From: UBA10364 sp905182675
Lineage (GTDB): Bacteria; Bacteroidota; Bacteroidia; Flavobacteriales; Schleiferiaceae
Direction of reading: 5' to 3'
Length of the DNA: 64,000 bases
NCBI GenBank assembly: GCA_963933975.1
Contig: CAWVWE010000010.1
Location: forward strand, 1 to 64,000
The translations under genes were made by a program, and so were the position numbers. The notes beneath the pieces are model-generated. The model had not been told where the DNA came from. It was given only the letters and a program-made list of their open reading frames with translations, and did no database searches. Below, piece by piece: positions 25,383 through 33,697 of this stretch (position 1 is the stretch's first letter; each line of letters starts with the position of its first letter).

Positions 25383-26086
25383 TGTCCGCCATTTACATGT
25401 AAGGTTTGACCCGTAGTAAAAGGGCTGTTGATCAACAGCTCAATATAAGAGGCGATTTGAGCAGCAGCACCAAACTCGCCATTAGGAATCGTCGTTAGAA
25501 TTTCATCTAGCATGGTTTGAGGGACATCGTTTAGCATTCCCGCATTCATGTACCCATAGGCAATCGTATTTGCTGTAATACCTTTGGAAGCAGTATCAAA
25601 TGCAACCCCCCTGATATATCCTTCAAGCGCACTCTTACTTGCCGCATAACCACTAGTGCCAAAGGAAGGTTTGTGCGCCACTACAGAACTCACGCAAATT
25701 ACACGTCCAAAATTCTGACCGCGCATATGGACTAACACTTTTTGAGTACATCGAACAGCTGCATAAAAGTTGATTTCAAACAGCTCGTGCATTTGTTCCG
25801 CTGTTAATTTCCAAGAAGGAGCAGCATGGGCAACTCCGGCGTTATTTATAAGAACATCTGCTCCACCTAAATCGTTCACCCAATCAAATAAAGCATCTAC
25901 TTGTTTCTGATCGCACAAATCAGCCGTGAATACCTCAGCATCGATAGACTCCTCCGATAAAAAAGACATCAAGGAGTTGGTGCTGCTTTTTGTAGTGAGC
26001 AGAAGACGATAACCTCGCTTATAGAGCAATGGAATGATCGACCTGCTAATGCCGCCACCAGCACCTGTAATCAAAATTGTTTTCAT
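25370..26086 (-). CDS. Short-chain dehydrogenase/reductase
   Basis: 238 residues, a classical SDR. The cofactor loop is TGAGGGISRSI (7-17), the NNAG motif is at 81-84, and the catalytic residues are S133/S134 in VSSVVAH, Y147 and K151 (YAASK). The C-terminus TTGQTLHVNGGQWMP is the usual FabG-like end. It could be a 3-oxoacyl-ACP reductase-type enzyme or a sugar-oxidoreductase; there are no acyl-carrier genes beside it. It begins four bases inside the AAC(3)-like gene (ATGA) and overlaps the deacetylase gene by 13 bases, so it is made with them. Confidence 0.85.
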   Translation of the reverse strand: MKTILITGAGGGISRSIIPLLYKRGYRLLLTTKSSTNSLMSFLSEESIDAEVFTADLCDQKQVDALFDWVNDLGGADVLINNAGVAHAAPSWKLTAEQMHELFEINFYAAVRCTQKVLVHMRGQNFGRVICVSSVVAHKPSFGTSGYAASKSALEGYIRGVAFDTASKGITANTIAYGYMNAGMLNDVPQTMLDEILTTIPNGEFGAAAQIASYIELLINSPFTTGQTLHVNGGQWMP

Positions 26087-26982
26087 GAGCCTTCAGGGGT
26101 ATACATGGTTACGCCATTACGAGAGTACTCCTCCAAAAGTATGGATTTCATTTTAGCCGCATCCACCAAAAGCGATGGCGCATTTCCAATGACAACTCTT
26201 CGCAAGGCACCGCTACGTTCTAACAATGGAATAAGTTCATCACACAAACGACGTTTACTCATGGTTGGATTATGCACTTTCGTGAGGCAATCTACGATAC
26301 GTGAATCAGATAACTTGATCTTAAACAACTGGCTGTTTTCAAGGTATATGGGAAACTTGAATACCGCATCACCTATCGCATCTTCTACAGCATGTAAACT
26401 GGTGCCCGAGTTGATCAATGTCGTACCTAAATAAAGGATTTGCCCTCCTTGTTCCATGTGTTTATCCCATGGACTGTTTGCTCCATAAGAGGACCCGTCA
26501 GTGTGGTGCGCGCTGGTGTAGAATTTGGCTTTAGGGCCCATTGCTGAAACGGGCTCCAAGGGGTGGGCGCTTCGATATGTTGCCACGTTAGATCTGAAAT
26601 ATTCTGTGATTGCACCCATTTTTGATGGGGTATTTTCTGGATCAAACAACGCCAATTCATGCGCTGCCTGAAGGGAGTTCACAGGGCTGGTAGGCATCAG
26701 CAATGTTGCGCTTGCGTCCAATGATGCCACCAAGGCCTCTACAACACCCTGAGGACCACCCTCTACATATCCTATCGCACTCAGTGAACTATGGACCAAT
26801 AGATCTTTATAAGGGTCAATTCCCGCATTCATTAGGGACGCATGTAAGGATTCACTAGTCCAGGTCTGACCGGCAGCTTTCAGAGTCTCTAACGACTTGC
26901 GCTTTGCTTTTTTCTTTCTTAACCGATTCCACTGCAGTAAACCAGGAGGAAGTAATGACCTAACTATATTTTTCATGCTCAT
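26083..26982 (-). CDS. AAC(3)-fold N-acetyltransferase
   Basis: 299 residues of the antibiotic acetyltransferase (AAC(3)/YokD) fold. Motifs in order: DLLVHSSLSAIGYVEGGPQGVVEAL (about 58-82), TLLMPTSPVNS, PSKMGAITEYFRS, RSAHPLEPVSAMGP, SSYGANSPWDKHMEQGG, YLGTTLINSGTSLHAVED. This includes the R-x-x-H-P-x-x-P/S-VSAMG and TSLHAVE active-site segments. It uses acetyl-CoA to acylate an amine. Related chromosomal genes occur in polysaccharide loci, where the acceptor is likely an amino sugar. The alternate start at 26976 (MKNIVRS) is equally possible. It overlaps the toroid gene by about 23 bases and the SDR by four. Confidence 0.82.
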   Translation of the reverse strand: MSMKNIVRSLLPPGLLQWNRLRKKKAKRKSLETLKAAGQTWTSESLHASLMNAGIDPYKDLLVHSSLSAIGYVEGGPQGVVEALVASLDASATLLMPTSPVNSLQAAHELALFDPENTPSKMGAITEYFRSNVATYRSAHPLEPVSAMGPKAKFYTSAHHTDGSSYGANSPWDKHMEQGGQILYLGTTLINSGTSLHAVEDAIGDAVFKFPIYLENSQLFKIKLSDSRIVDCLTKVHNPTMSKRRLCDELIPLLERSGALRRVVIGNAPSLLVDAAKMKSILLEEYSRNGVTMYTPEGS

Positions 26983-28159
26983 TTAACAAACTGTCTAACA
27001 TGTATTTCGTTGCCCAGTTGGGCAAACCAAAAGTTTCATAGCGTCCCCAGAAAGGAAAGCTACCTGGCAGGGCTCCTATCGTTTCTGAATCCTCTCTAGT
27101 GCCACGCTTAGCAATGGCTACGAGCAAAATATTCATTTTAAGAAATGCTTCTTCCCAAATGGGCTCTCCTGTAATTTGAAAGATACTTTCCCAGAGAATG
27201 GCCAATTGGGCACCTCCAGTAGGAATAAAGCTTTCACTCCCGATCCAATTTTTGGTATATCTACCGCTGAGCATTCCCCTAGAAAGAAACTCTGTCGCTA
27301 AGACACGGGCAGGAACCAATGCGGCTTCTTTGCAATCTTCATTGGAGAGTTTCACCCCTATGTTCCATAAACCATCAACAGTATAAGCAATGGTATGGAT
27401 AATTGGTTTATCATTTTTATGAAGGGTGTTGTCACAATTCGCAAACCAGCCCAACTCATTCTGTTGAGACATTACCCATTTCGCATGAAGTGAGGCCTTT
27501 TCTTTCCAAGACTCATTCTCAAGTGGAAAGAGATCAACCCACTCTAGTATGGGGGCTACTACATAAGTCCCATATACCCTGATTTCCTCCATGTAGTCAT
27601 TTGTACTGAATCTTCCTTGGTCATCCAACTGATCCCATATCCAGTCAATACACCGTTTCGCAGCACCCTTCCAATCCTCGGATTGATCAACGTGATGTAG
27701 TGCATGCAATCCACGTAAAATTTGACCACTATTAAAGACCACGGAAGGCCTGTCTTGATGAATATATCCACCAGGCCAACCACCATCGGCATGTTGAATA
27801 CCCAGCAACCATTTCCCCGCGGCAACCGCTGCTTGTTTTGCCTCAACCGACCATGCAGAATCCGTAGTACTTGAATACCTCAGTAAGGTCGGAATGATGT
27901 AACCCGTTGTTTCAGGATATGAACTGGTCCAAGACGCATTGAAGTAAAACGTACTAGACCCCGCATCATTACCCGTTGACATACTTTTAATGAGCCATTT
28001 CGCAGCATGGTGCATCGCTTGACTTCGATCTTGACTACTTTGATATTTTAGATACGACTTTAAATAGGCGATTTTATTGACCTCCGCCAATAGAAAACGC
28101 CAATGATCGTACTTCTTTAAAAATATTGTCCAATTCCTTATATAGCCTACTGCGCCCAT
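26960..28159 (-). CDS. Alpha/alpha-toroid protein, possible glycan enzyme
   Basis: 399 residues, no signal peptide. The sequence is a series of helices with repeated Trp/Gly motifs typical of (alpha/alpha) toroids such as terpene-cyclase/prenyltransferase repeats and several glycan lyases and epimerases. Seen are GIQHADGGWPGGYIHQDRPSV, FNSGQILRGLHALH, DQLDDQGRFS, IHTIAYTVDGLWNIG and FIPTGGAQLAILWESIF. No catalytic signature could be named with confidence. Placed as the first gene of the glycan-type set, it directly abuts radC (stop and start adjacent) and overlaps the AAC(3)-like gene. Modification or degradation of an envelope polysaccharide is the most likely role by context; the specific reaction is unknown. 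Confidence 0.55.
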   Translation of the reverse strand: MGAVGYIRNWTIFLKKYDHWRFLLAEVNKIAYLKSYLKYQSSQDRSQAMHHAAKWLIKSMSTGNDAGSSTFYFNASWTSSYPETTGYIIPTLLRYSSTTDSAWSVEAKQAAVAAGKWLLGIQHADGGWPGGYIHQDRPSVVFNSGQILRGLHALHHVDQSEDWKGAAKRCIDWIWDQLDDQGRFSTNDYMEEIRVYGTYVVAPILEWVDLFPLENESWKEKASLHAKWVMSQQNELGWFANCDNTLHKNDKPIIHTIAYTVDGLWNIGVKLSNEDCKEAALVPARVLATEFLSRGMLSGRYTKNWIGSESFIPTGGAQLAILWESIFQITGEPIWEEAFLKMNILLVAIAKRGTREDSETIGALPGSFPFWGRYETFGLPNWATKYMLDSLLNEHEKYS

Positions 28160-28795
28160 CTACAATAATCCTTGATCTGAAAAGCTAAAGTAGCCACTTC
28201 GAGCCACAATAAGGTGATCTAACAGGTTTAGATCTAGAGTCAAACATGCCTCATTTAATTTTTTTGTCATTCTCTTGTCATTTTCACTTGGTTTTAAGGC
28301 TCCTGAGGGATGATTGTGTGCGACAATCATTGCTGTAGCACCAAACTCTATGGCGCACTTCAATACTATTCTGACATCGGTTACGGTTCCTGTAATCCCA
28401 CCTCTAAATAAGGACTGACAACTCAAAGGGATATGTGCTCTATTGAGGTATAGGACATGAAACTCTTCATGTGGAAGAAAGCGTAAGGCTTCAAAATACG
28501 GCAAGGCATCTTGGCTCTTTTTCACCGCTAGAGGCAGTGTAGCAGGGGCACTCCATGCTTTGTGCAACTCTAACATCGCTAAAATTTGTTTTGCTTTCAC
28601 AGGACCGATTCCTTTGATGCTTGTCAGAGCTACTATATCGGTCATAACAATTTGATCTATTTCAATAAAATGCTTTGCCAGTTGCGCTGCTAAAACATCT
28701 ACCTTTTGATATTTACTTGATCCATTGAGTACAAAGCTGATTAGCTTTTCCTGCGACCAAGGTACTTGATCGTCAAAAAATAGTGCATTCTTCAT
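28160..28795 (-). CDS. radC: RadC/JAB-domain protein
   Basis: 211 residues. An N-terminal helix-hairpin-helix (LTSIKGIGPVKAKQILAMLEL, about 57-77) precedes a JAB/MPN metallo-domain with the full motif H-x-H-x7-S-x2-D: H160, H162, S170 and D173 (AHNHPSGALKPSEND). RadC family members were linked to DNA repair, but the biochemical role is unsettled. It is slightly short of the 220-230 residues usual for the family. It is the first gene of the gapless series that continues with the toroid protein, and is divergent from the glycosyltransferase with 43-67 bases between. Confidence 0.92.
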   Translation of the reverse strand: MKNALFFDDQVPWSQEKLISFVLNGSSKYQKVDVLAAQLAKHFIEIDQIVMTDIVALTSIKGIGPVKAKQILAMLELHKAWSAPATLPLAVKKSQDALPYFEALRFLPHEEFHVLYLNRAHIPLSCQSLFRGGITGTVTDVRIVLKCAIEFGATAMIVAHNHPSGALKPSENDKRMTKKLNEACLTLDLNLLDHLIVARSGYFSFSDQGLL

Positions 28796-28862
28796 GGTTG
28801 ATATCGTTAAGGGTTGCTAAATAAGTTCGACAAGCACGATGAAAAATCCTACTTTTAACCCA

Positions 28863-29948
28863 ATGAAAATTGCAGTTCTAGGATCACGAGGTATACCTAA
28901 CCGCTATGGAGGTTTTGAAGAGATGGCTGCTCAAGTTTGCCCCTTATGGGTAAAGGAGGGCCATCAGGTAACCGTATACGCCATTTCCGACCATCCTGAC
29001 AAGCAAGACACTGTGGACGGGGTAAGGATCATCCATATTTTCAACCCTGAAAAAACGCTTGGCCTAGCAGGGCAATTCATCTACGATTTTCTAGGTATTC
29101 TACATGCTCGAAAAGAGAACTATGATGTCATTCTACAGCTGGGATATACCACCTCGGGCGTTTGGTCTTTTTTATGGCCAAAGCATAAAACCATCACTAA
29201 TATGGATGGACTGGAGCATAAAAGAGCAAAGTACAAGGGTCTTCTCGCTGTATTCCTAAAGTGGTCAGAGCGTCGCGCAGTCAAGGGTTCAAAACTATTG
29301 GTTGCTGACAACCCGGAAATTGCTAGTTATTTAAAGAAATTCAAAAAGCCAATTCAAACCATAGCCTACGGCACAGAGGTGGTCTCATTTGAGCCCAAGA
29401 CAGCAACATTACTAGAACCGTTTGATCTAATCTCCAAGGAATATCACTTGCATATAGGTCGAGTTCAGCCCGACAACCACGTCCACGAGATTTTATCTGC
29501 AGCTGAGGACAGCGGTGAAACATTGGTAACTATCGGCGATTATTCAACACGTTATGGCCGAACCCTAAAAGGTGCCTTTGATCATTGTAGAAATATTCAT
29601 TTTCTGGGCAGCATCTATGACAAAACCCTACTGAATGCACTAAGACAACACAGCCTGTTTTATATTCATGGTCACAGCGCCGGGGGAACGAACCCTGCAT
29701 TATTAGAAGCTCTGGGCTGTGGTTGTTTTGTTCTTGCGCATGGTAATGCATTCAACGGGAGTGTCCTTGGCGGACTCGGTGGATTGTGGTTGCAAAGCGA
29801 CCAGTTATCTGCACAACTGCAGCAGCGACCAAGCAAAGAAACATTAGCCCAGCAGCAAGAACTAGCCAGGGAACGTATGAAAACTCATTTTCAGTGGATG
29901 GATATAGCAGCGCAGTATATCGATGCTTTCCAGGAACTCGAAAAATAA
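28863..29948 (+). CDS. DUF1972-type GT4 glycosyltransferase
   Basis: 361 residues from ATG 28863, whose start MKIAVLGSRGIPNRYGGFEE is the canonical DUF1972 opening; an ATG at 28839 would add eight residues. The N-terminal DUF1972 domain (to about 170) covers the acceptor side, including a TTSGVWSFLWPKHKTITNMDGLEHKR segment. The C-terminal GT4 domain has HIGRVQPDNHVHEILSA, LGSIYDKTLLNALRQ and HGHSAGGTNPALLEALGCG with the E-x7-E-like donor motif of GT-B enzymes. Relatives are rhamnosyl- or related transferases of capsular or O-antigen synthesis. It is divergent from the radC operon but shares the glycan theme; its product may feed the same envelope polymer (inference). Confidence 0.82.
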   Translation: MKIAVLGSRGIPNRYGGFEEMAAQVCPLWVKEGHQVTVYAISDHPDKQDTVDGVRIIHIFNPEKTLGLAGQFIYDFLGILHARKENYDVILQLGYTTSGVWSFLWPKHKTITNMDGLEHKRAKYKGLLAVFLKWSERRAVKGSKLLVADNPEIASYLKKFKKPIQTIAYGTEVVSFEPKTATLLEPFDLISKEYHLHIGRVQPDNHVHEILSAAEDSGETLVTIGDYSTRYGRTLKGAFDHCRNIHFLGSIYDKTLLNALRQHSLFYIHGHSAGGTNPALLEALGCGCFVLAHGNAFNGSVLGGLGGLWLQSDQLSAQLQQRPSKETLAQQQELARERMKTHFQWMDIAAQYIDAFQELEK

Positions 29949-29951
29949 GAC

Positions 29952-29990
29952 AAAAAAAAAGCGTCCTTAAAAGGACGCTTTTTTTAGATG
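29952..29990. terminator. Bidirectional terminator between the glycosyltransferase and queA
   Basis: A palindrome with arms AAGCGTCC / GGACGCTT and a TTAAAA loop, preceded by a run of nine A and followed by seven T. It terminates both the plus-strand glycosyltransferase and the minus-strand queA; the queA stop (29984-29986) is within the plus-strand T-run. Confidence 0.9.
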
Positions 29991-31033
29991 ATCAACATCG
30001 CATCGCCAAAGGCAAGGAATCTATATTTTTCTTTAATAGCTACATGAATAGAATGCATGGCCAAATCATGACCTAACATAGCACTGTTCATCATGAGTAA
30101 CGTTGAGCCCGGTGGGTGGAAATTTGTCACCATTGAATCAGGAATCTGTACTTGATAAGGAGGAAACAGAAATTTATTGGTCCAACCTTCTGTAGCTGTT
30201 ACACGACCTCCGGTGGTTAGCGAGCTTTCGAGTGTACGCACTGTCGTGGTTCCGATAGCACATACGCGGCGTTTATCCAGTAAGGCATTGTTTACCACAT
30301 CTGCACAAGGCTGCTCCAAGAAGAACTGCTCACTGTCCATTTTATGCTTACTTAAATCTTCCACTTCCACAGGGCGGAAAGTTCCCAATCCTACGTGGTG
30401 GGTCAATTCAGGTAAGTGAATGCCTTTAATTTCCAAACGCTTCATCAGGTGCTTAGAAAAGTGCAGTCCAGCTACTGGTGCTGCAACCGCTCCTTCTACA
30501 GAAGCAAAGATTGTTTGATAACGTTCTGCATCATCCACAGTGGGCTCGCGGTCAATATACTTTGGAAGAGGTGTCTCTCCCATCTCTGTTAATTTTGCGC
30601 GAAATTCCTCATACGATCCGTCAAACAAAAAACGGAGGGTACGACCCCTAGAGGTCGTATTATCAATAACCTCTGCAACCAAAGAATCATCTTCACCAAA
30701 ATATAGTTTATTCCCTATTCTGATTTTACGAGCAGGGTCTACCAAAACATCCCAAAGTCTGCTTTCGGAATTTAGTTCTCTGAGCAAGAAGACCTCAATG
30801 CGAGCACCGGTCTTCTCCTTATTTCCCCACATGCGAGCTGGAAACACTTTCGTGTTGTTCAGTACCATCACATCACCATCGTCAAAGTAGTTGATGATTT
30901 CGTGGAAGTGTTTATGTTCAATTTCACCGGTGTCCTTGTGAACCACCATTAGGCGGCTATCATCACGGTGAAGCATAGGTTCTTGAGCGATGAGTTCCTT
31001 TGGAAGCTCATAGTCAAAATGTGAAAGTTTCAT
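29984..31033 (-). CDS. queA: tRNA preQ1(34) S-adenosylmethionine ribosyltransferase-isomerase QueA
   Basis: 349 residues from ATG 31033 (MKLSHFDYELPKELIAQEP), the usual family start; an ATG two codons upstream (31039) is equivalent. QueA makes epoxyqueuosine at the tRNA wobble position. Signature segments: HRDDSRLMVVHKDTG, LNNTKVFPARMWG, VAAPVAGLHFSKHLM, THHVGLGTFRPVEV, IGTTTVRTLESS and TNKFLFPPYQ, followed by LLMMNSAMLGHDLAMHSIHVAIKEKYRF. The promoter candidate upstream carries a poly-C tract. A PTPS/QueD-family gene is at 59.8 kb. Confidence 0.96.
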   Translation of the reverse strand: MKLSHFDYELPKELIAQEPMLHRDDSRLMVVHKDTGEIEHKHFHEIINYFDDGDVMVLNNTKVFPARMWGNKEKTGARIEVFLLRELNSESRLWDVLVDPARKIRIGNKLYFGEDDSLVAEVIDNTTSRGRTLRFLFDGSYEEFRAKLTEMGETPLPKYIDREPTVDDAERYQTIFASVEGAVAAPVAGLHFSKHLMKRLEIKGIHLPELTHHVGLGTFRPVEVEDLSKHKMDSEQFFLEQPCADVVNNALLDKRRVCAIGTTTVRTLESSLTTGGRVTATEGWTNKFLFPPYQVQIPDSMVTNFHPPGSTLLMMNSAMLGHDLAMHSIHVAIKEKYRFLAFGDAMLII

Positions 31034-31079
31034 TTTCATAGCTTACGGGCTTTGAAAAGTTTATAAAAAAAGAGAATGG

Positions 31080-31111
31080 CGAAGATACGATTTAGCCCCC
31101 CCCTTTGTCAA
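31080..31111 (-). promoter_or_regulatory. Candidate queA promoter with an eight-base homopolymer in the spacer
   Basis: On the minus strand TTG (31111-31109, in CTTGACA) and TATCTTCG (31087-31080, one base off TAnnTTTG) are 21 bases apart, which fits. The spacer contains eight consecutive G (C on plus, 31096-31103). The box is about 46 bases before the queA ATG. The remaining ~95 bases of the 168-base gap toward the next plus gene hold no clear element I can support. Confidence 0.45.
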
Positions 31112-31207
31112 GTAAAACATAAAGCAATTACATATGAACAATAAAGTTCCTGAATTTGTTACAGAAGTATCTTGAACATGAATCTAACATCTTAGCACTA
31201 CTGCGAC

Positions 31208-31930
31208 ATGGGAGTACATCTACACACAGAATTAACGGCCATTAGAAGCAACAGCAATGACCGTTATTATACAGACATTCTGAGCGGATACAACGCACTC
31301 TTGTCTCAAAAGAATGAAGGTGAACGCGTATTAACGAATCTTTTTCAGTCGGAGGGTAATGAGGAAACACTTGATTTCAACGAACTCGACCCGAGCAATA
31401 TTTACCACATCTCCGACATCAAGGCGTTGTGCATCAATTATAGATTGAGGTTCTTGGACTCTAAGTTATTCAAGGGGACATTTCCTGTGGAGGCCATAGA
31501 GGCTATCAAAACATTCGAAAGTGAACAAAACAGGGAGATCACTGGATTTAAAATGATTGCACCAGCTCCGATGTTTAAACTGACGGAAAAAGATAAAGAC
31601 CCTCTCTTAATGGTTCCGATGGGTGGCGAATATTATTACCTCTTGGCCAAATGGGGCAATGACTTACATCCATTAAGAAAGATCATGGTTTACCCGTTCA
31701 GAGACTTTGAAAGCTTATTGAAAACTGTTTTAGTCTTTTGTCTTGCCGTGGCATTACTATTTCCTGAAAGCCTTATTCGCAGTCCTAAAGATACAGGGAC
31801 CATCGTTCATCTAAGGGTCATATTATTTTTCTGGATGTTCTTTTCCACCAGTGCGATGACAGCGCTATATGGCTTCAGTAGGATGAAGAATTTCAATACC
31901 AACCTTTGGAAAAGCAAATATCTCGACTAA
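31208..31930 (+). CDS. Unknown protein with two C-terminal membrane helices
   Basis: 240 residues; I do not recognise a family. A soluble N-terminal region (about 1-165) has a helical start (HTELTAIRSNSNDRYYTDIL) and a mixed centre (DPSNIYHISDIKALCINYRLRFLD, LLMVPMGGEYYYLLAKWG). Two membrane helices follow at about 173-190 (LLKTVLVFCLAVALLFPESL) and 204-222 (VILFFWMFFSTSAMTALYGF), with a cytoplasmic-looking charged tail. The loop between helices is short, giving a hairpin. No signal peptide. It is a single gene between queA (divergent) and truB (convergent, 3 bases away), so context gives no role. Confidence 0.7.
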   Translation: MGVHLHTELTAIRSNSNDRYYTDILSGYNALLSQKNEGERVLTNLFQSEGNEETLDFNELDPSNIYHISDIKALCINYRLRFLDSKLFKGTFPVEAIEAIKTFESEQNREITGFKMIAPAPMFKLTEKDKDPLLMVPMGGEYYYLLAKWGNDLHPLRKIMVYPFRDFESLLKTVLVFCLAVALLFPESLIRSPKDTGTIVHLRVILFFWMFFSTSAMTALYGFSRMKNFNTNLWKSKYLD

Positions 31931-31933
31931 TAC

Positions 31934-32635
31934 CTAAGACTCGATGGTATTCTCAAAGTGATCGCACCACTGGATTGGGTCTTTAGCACCTTCTACCGAG
32001 TAAGAACCAATTTTAGTCCTACGTAAGCCTGTTAAATGAGCTCCTGAGTTTAACGCTAGTCCTAAATCGTGGGCTAAAGATCGGATGTAGGTTCCTTTTC
32101 CACAGGTAACACGTATAATGAGCTCTTGCTCCACAAACGATAGTATTTCTATCTCTCTAATAAAGATATCACGAGATGCGACAACCACCTCTTCGCCTGC
32201 TCGTGCCTTTTTATAAAGCCTTACCCCACCCTGCTTAATGGCAGAGAAAATTGGAGGTAACTGCTCTATTTCGCCTAAAAATTGTGGAAGAACTGCGGCT
32301 ATTGATTGTTCTGTAATGTGTGCCGTAGGAAATGTTTGATTGATGTCCGATTCAAGATCATACGATGGCGTTGTTGATCCGAACTTAACCTGGGCAATAT
32401 ATTCCTTTTCTTGCCCCATGAACGTATGGATTTCTTTGGTCATTTTACCCACACAGATGATCAAAAGACCGGTTGCCAATGGGTCCAAAGTCCCCGCATG
32501 ACCAACCTTGATTTTCTTCTCTTTCAGCTCATTCTTCAGGGTGTATCTGATTTTTGACACCGCCTGAAAGCTGGTCCAATTCAATGGCTTATCAACAAGC
32601 AAAACCTGCCCGGATTTAATTTCTTCCGCCGTCAA
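31934..32635 (-). CDS. truB: tRNA pseudouridine(55) synthase TruB
   Basis: 233 residues. TruB isomerises U55 in the T-loop of tRNAs. The catalytic motif is KVGHAGTLDPLATGLL with Asp51; the N-terminal DKPLNWTSFQAVSKIR, QLPPIFSAIKQGGVRLYKKAR and RVTCGKGTYIRSLAHDLG are standard. It lacks the C-terminal PUA extension of enterobacterial TruB, as usual in this phylum. It follows uppP by four bases in the ftsX-DUF3098-uppP-truB operon, an order I recall as common in Flavobacteriia. Confidence 0.96.
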   Translation of the reverse strand: MTAEEIKSGQVLLVDKPLNWTSFQAVSKIRYTLKNELKEKKIKVGHAGTLDPLATGLLIICVGKMTKEIHTFMGQEKEYIAQVKFGSTTPSYDLESDINQTFPTAHITEQSIAAVLPQFLGEIEQLPPIFSAIKQGGVRLYKKARAGEEVVVASRDIFIREIEILSFVEQELIIRVTCGKGTYIRSLAHDLGLALNSGAHLTGLRRTKIGSYSVEGAKDPIQWCDHFENTIES

Positions 32636-32639
32636 ATTA

Positions 32640-33440
32640 TCAGATGAATTGAGTGATTACAACAATGATAGCTACTGCGAAACAGTAGTACGAAAAGTAG
32701 CGAAGCTTGGCTCTTTTCACTAAGGCGATCATCCAATTACACGCAACAATACCACTAAAAAAAGCAGCGGACAGACCTAGAAGTAAAGAGAGTGTACTCA
32801 CCTCAGCGCCAAGCGCTTCTCCTGAAACAATATCCTTAGCGTCTAACATTGCTTTCCCTAAAATAATGGGCAGAACCATTAAAAAAGAAAATTTTGCGGC
32901 TTTCCCTCTATCAATACCCAAGAGCACTGATGTTGAAATCGTAGAGCCACTTCTAGAAATTCCGGGTAAAATAGCAATAGCCTGCGCCAGTCCAATGACA
33001 ATCGCATCTACTGTAGTTACTGGTTTACCCGTGGTTTTTGCTCGATCCGCAAGGAACAACAACAGACCTGTCACCGTGAGTGTAGCCGCAATCAACAACA
33101 TTTGACCCTCGAATAATGTGCTAATCTCCTCCTCAAAGGCAAGACCTATGAAACCGGCGGGAACCATCGACAATAAGATGAATGATGCGAATTTGGTTTC
33201 ATCGTTCCACTCGAACTTGAATAATCCTGCAATGATCTGACTAATTTCTTTTCTGAATACTACAATGGTACTTAATGCCGTACCCGCGTGCACAACAACA
33301 TCAAAAGTGAGGCTTTCGTTTCCATTGAGTTCTAGACCAAAGAGAGCTTTGACGATCTCTAAGTGTCCAGAGGAACTTACCGGTAAGAATTCAGTTAAGC
33401 CCTGAACAAAGCCTAATAAGAGTGCTTGGATAGGAGACAT
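32640..33440 (-). CDS. uppP: Undecaprenyl-diphosphatase UppP/BacA
   Basis: 266 residues, about eight membrane helices. It recycles undecaprenyl pyrophosphate, the lipid carrier of peptidoglycan and surface glycans, and relatives confer bacitracin resistance. Both family motifs are seen: GLTEFLPVSSSGHLE at about 14-28 (with Glu17 and His26) and ILPGISRSGSTIS in the middle, carrying the catalytic Arg. It sits between the DUF3098 protein and truB with small gaps, so it is co-transcribed with ftsX. Confidence 0.96.
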   Translation of the reverse strand: MSPIQALLLGFVQGLTEFLPVSSSGHLEIVKALFGLELNGNESLTFDVVVHAGTALSTIVVFRKEISQIIAGLFKFEWNDETKFASFILLSMVPAGFIGLAFEEEISTLFEGQMLLIAATLTVTGLLLFLADRAKTTGKPVTTVDAIVIGLAQAIAILPGISRSGSTISTSVLLGIDRGKAAKFSFLMVLPIILGKAMLDAKDIVSGEALGAEVSTLSLLLGLSAAFFSGIVACNWMIALVKRAKLRYFSYYCFAVAIIVVITQFI

Positions 33441-33457
33441 GGTTTGGTATAATAAGG

Positions 33458-33694
33458 TTAAGCTGCTTCTTTAAGAGGCATCATGATCGCGACTATTGGC
33501 AAAACAAGGCCAATAAAAAGAAACCATGGTGCAACACCGATACGCTGGGCACTAAAAATTTCTGGATTGAACTCATTCTGTGCTTCAGCTCCACCGCCAA
33601 GCATTAAAGCGAAACCAATCACCAGCATCAATAAACCCGCAATAAGCACGACATATTTGCGGCGATCAAAAAGAAAAGTGTTTTTTGTATCCAT
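33458..33694 (-). CDS. DUF3098 small membrane protein
   Basis: 78 residues with a short N-terminal cytoplasmic part (MDTKNTFLFDRRKYVVL) and two membrane helices (about 15-33 and 57-73), separated by the acidic loop EAQNEFNPEIFSAQR. The DUF3098 family is a small Bacteroidota protein found next to ftsX and uppP; its role is unknown, but the fixed location suggests a link to cell division or envelope synthesis. Three bases separate it from ftsX and 17 from uppP. Confidence 0.88.
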   Translation of the reverse strand: MDTKNTFLFDRRKYVVLIAGLLMLVIGFALMLGGGAEAQNEFNPEIFSAQRIGVAPWFLFIGLVLPIVAIMMPLKEAA

Positions 33695-33697
33695 CGT

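Noticed and set aside
26083..26982. AAC(3)-fold gene as an antibiotic-resistance gene
   Set aside because: Operon context with glycan-type genes and lack of mobile DNA favour a housekeeping or glycan acetyltransferase; resistance cannot be claimed from fold alone.
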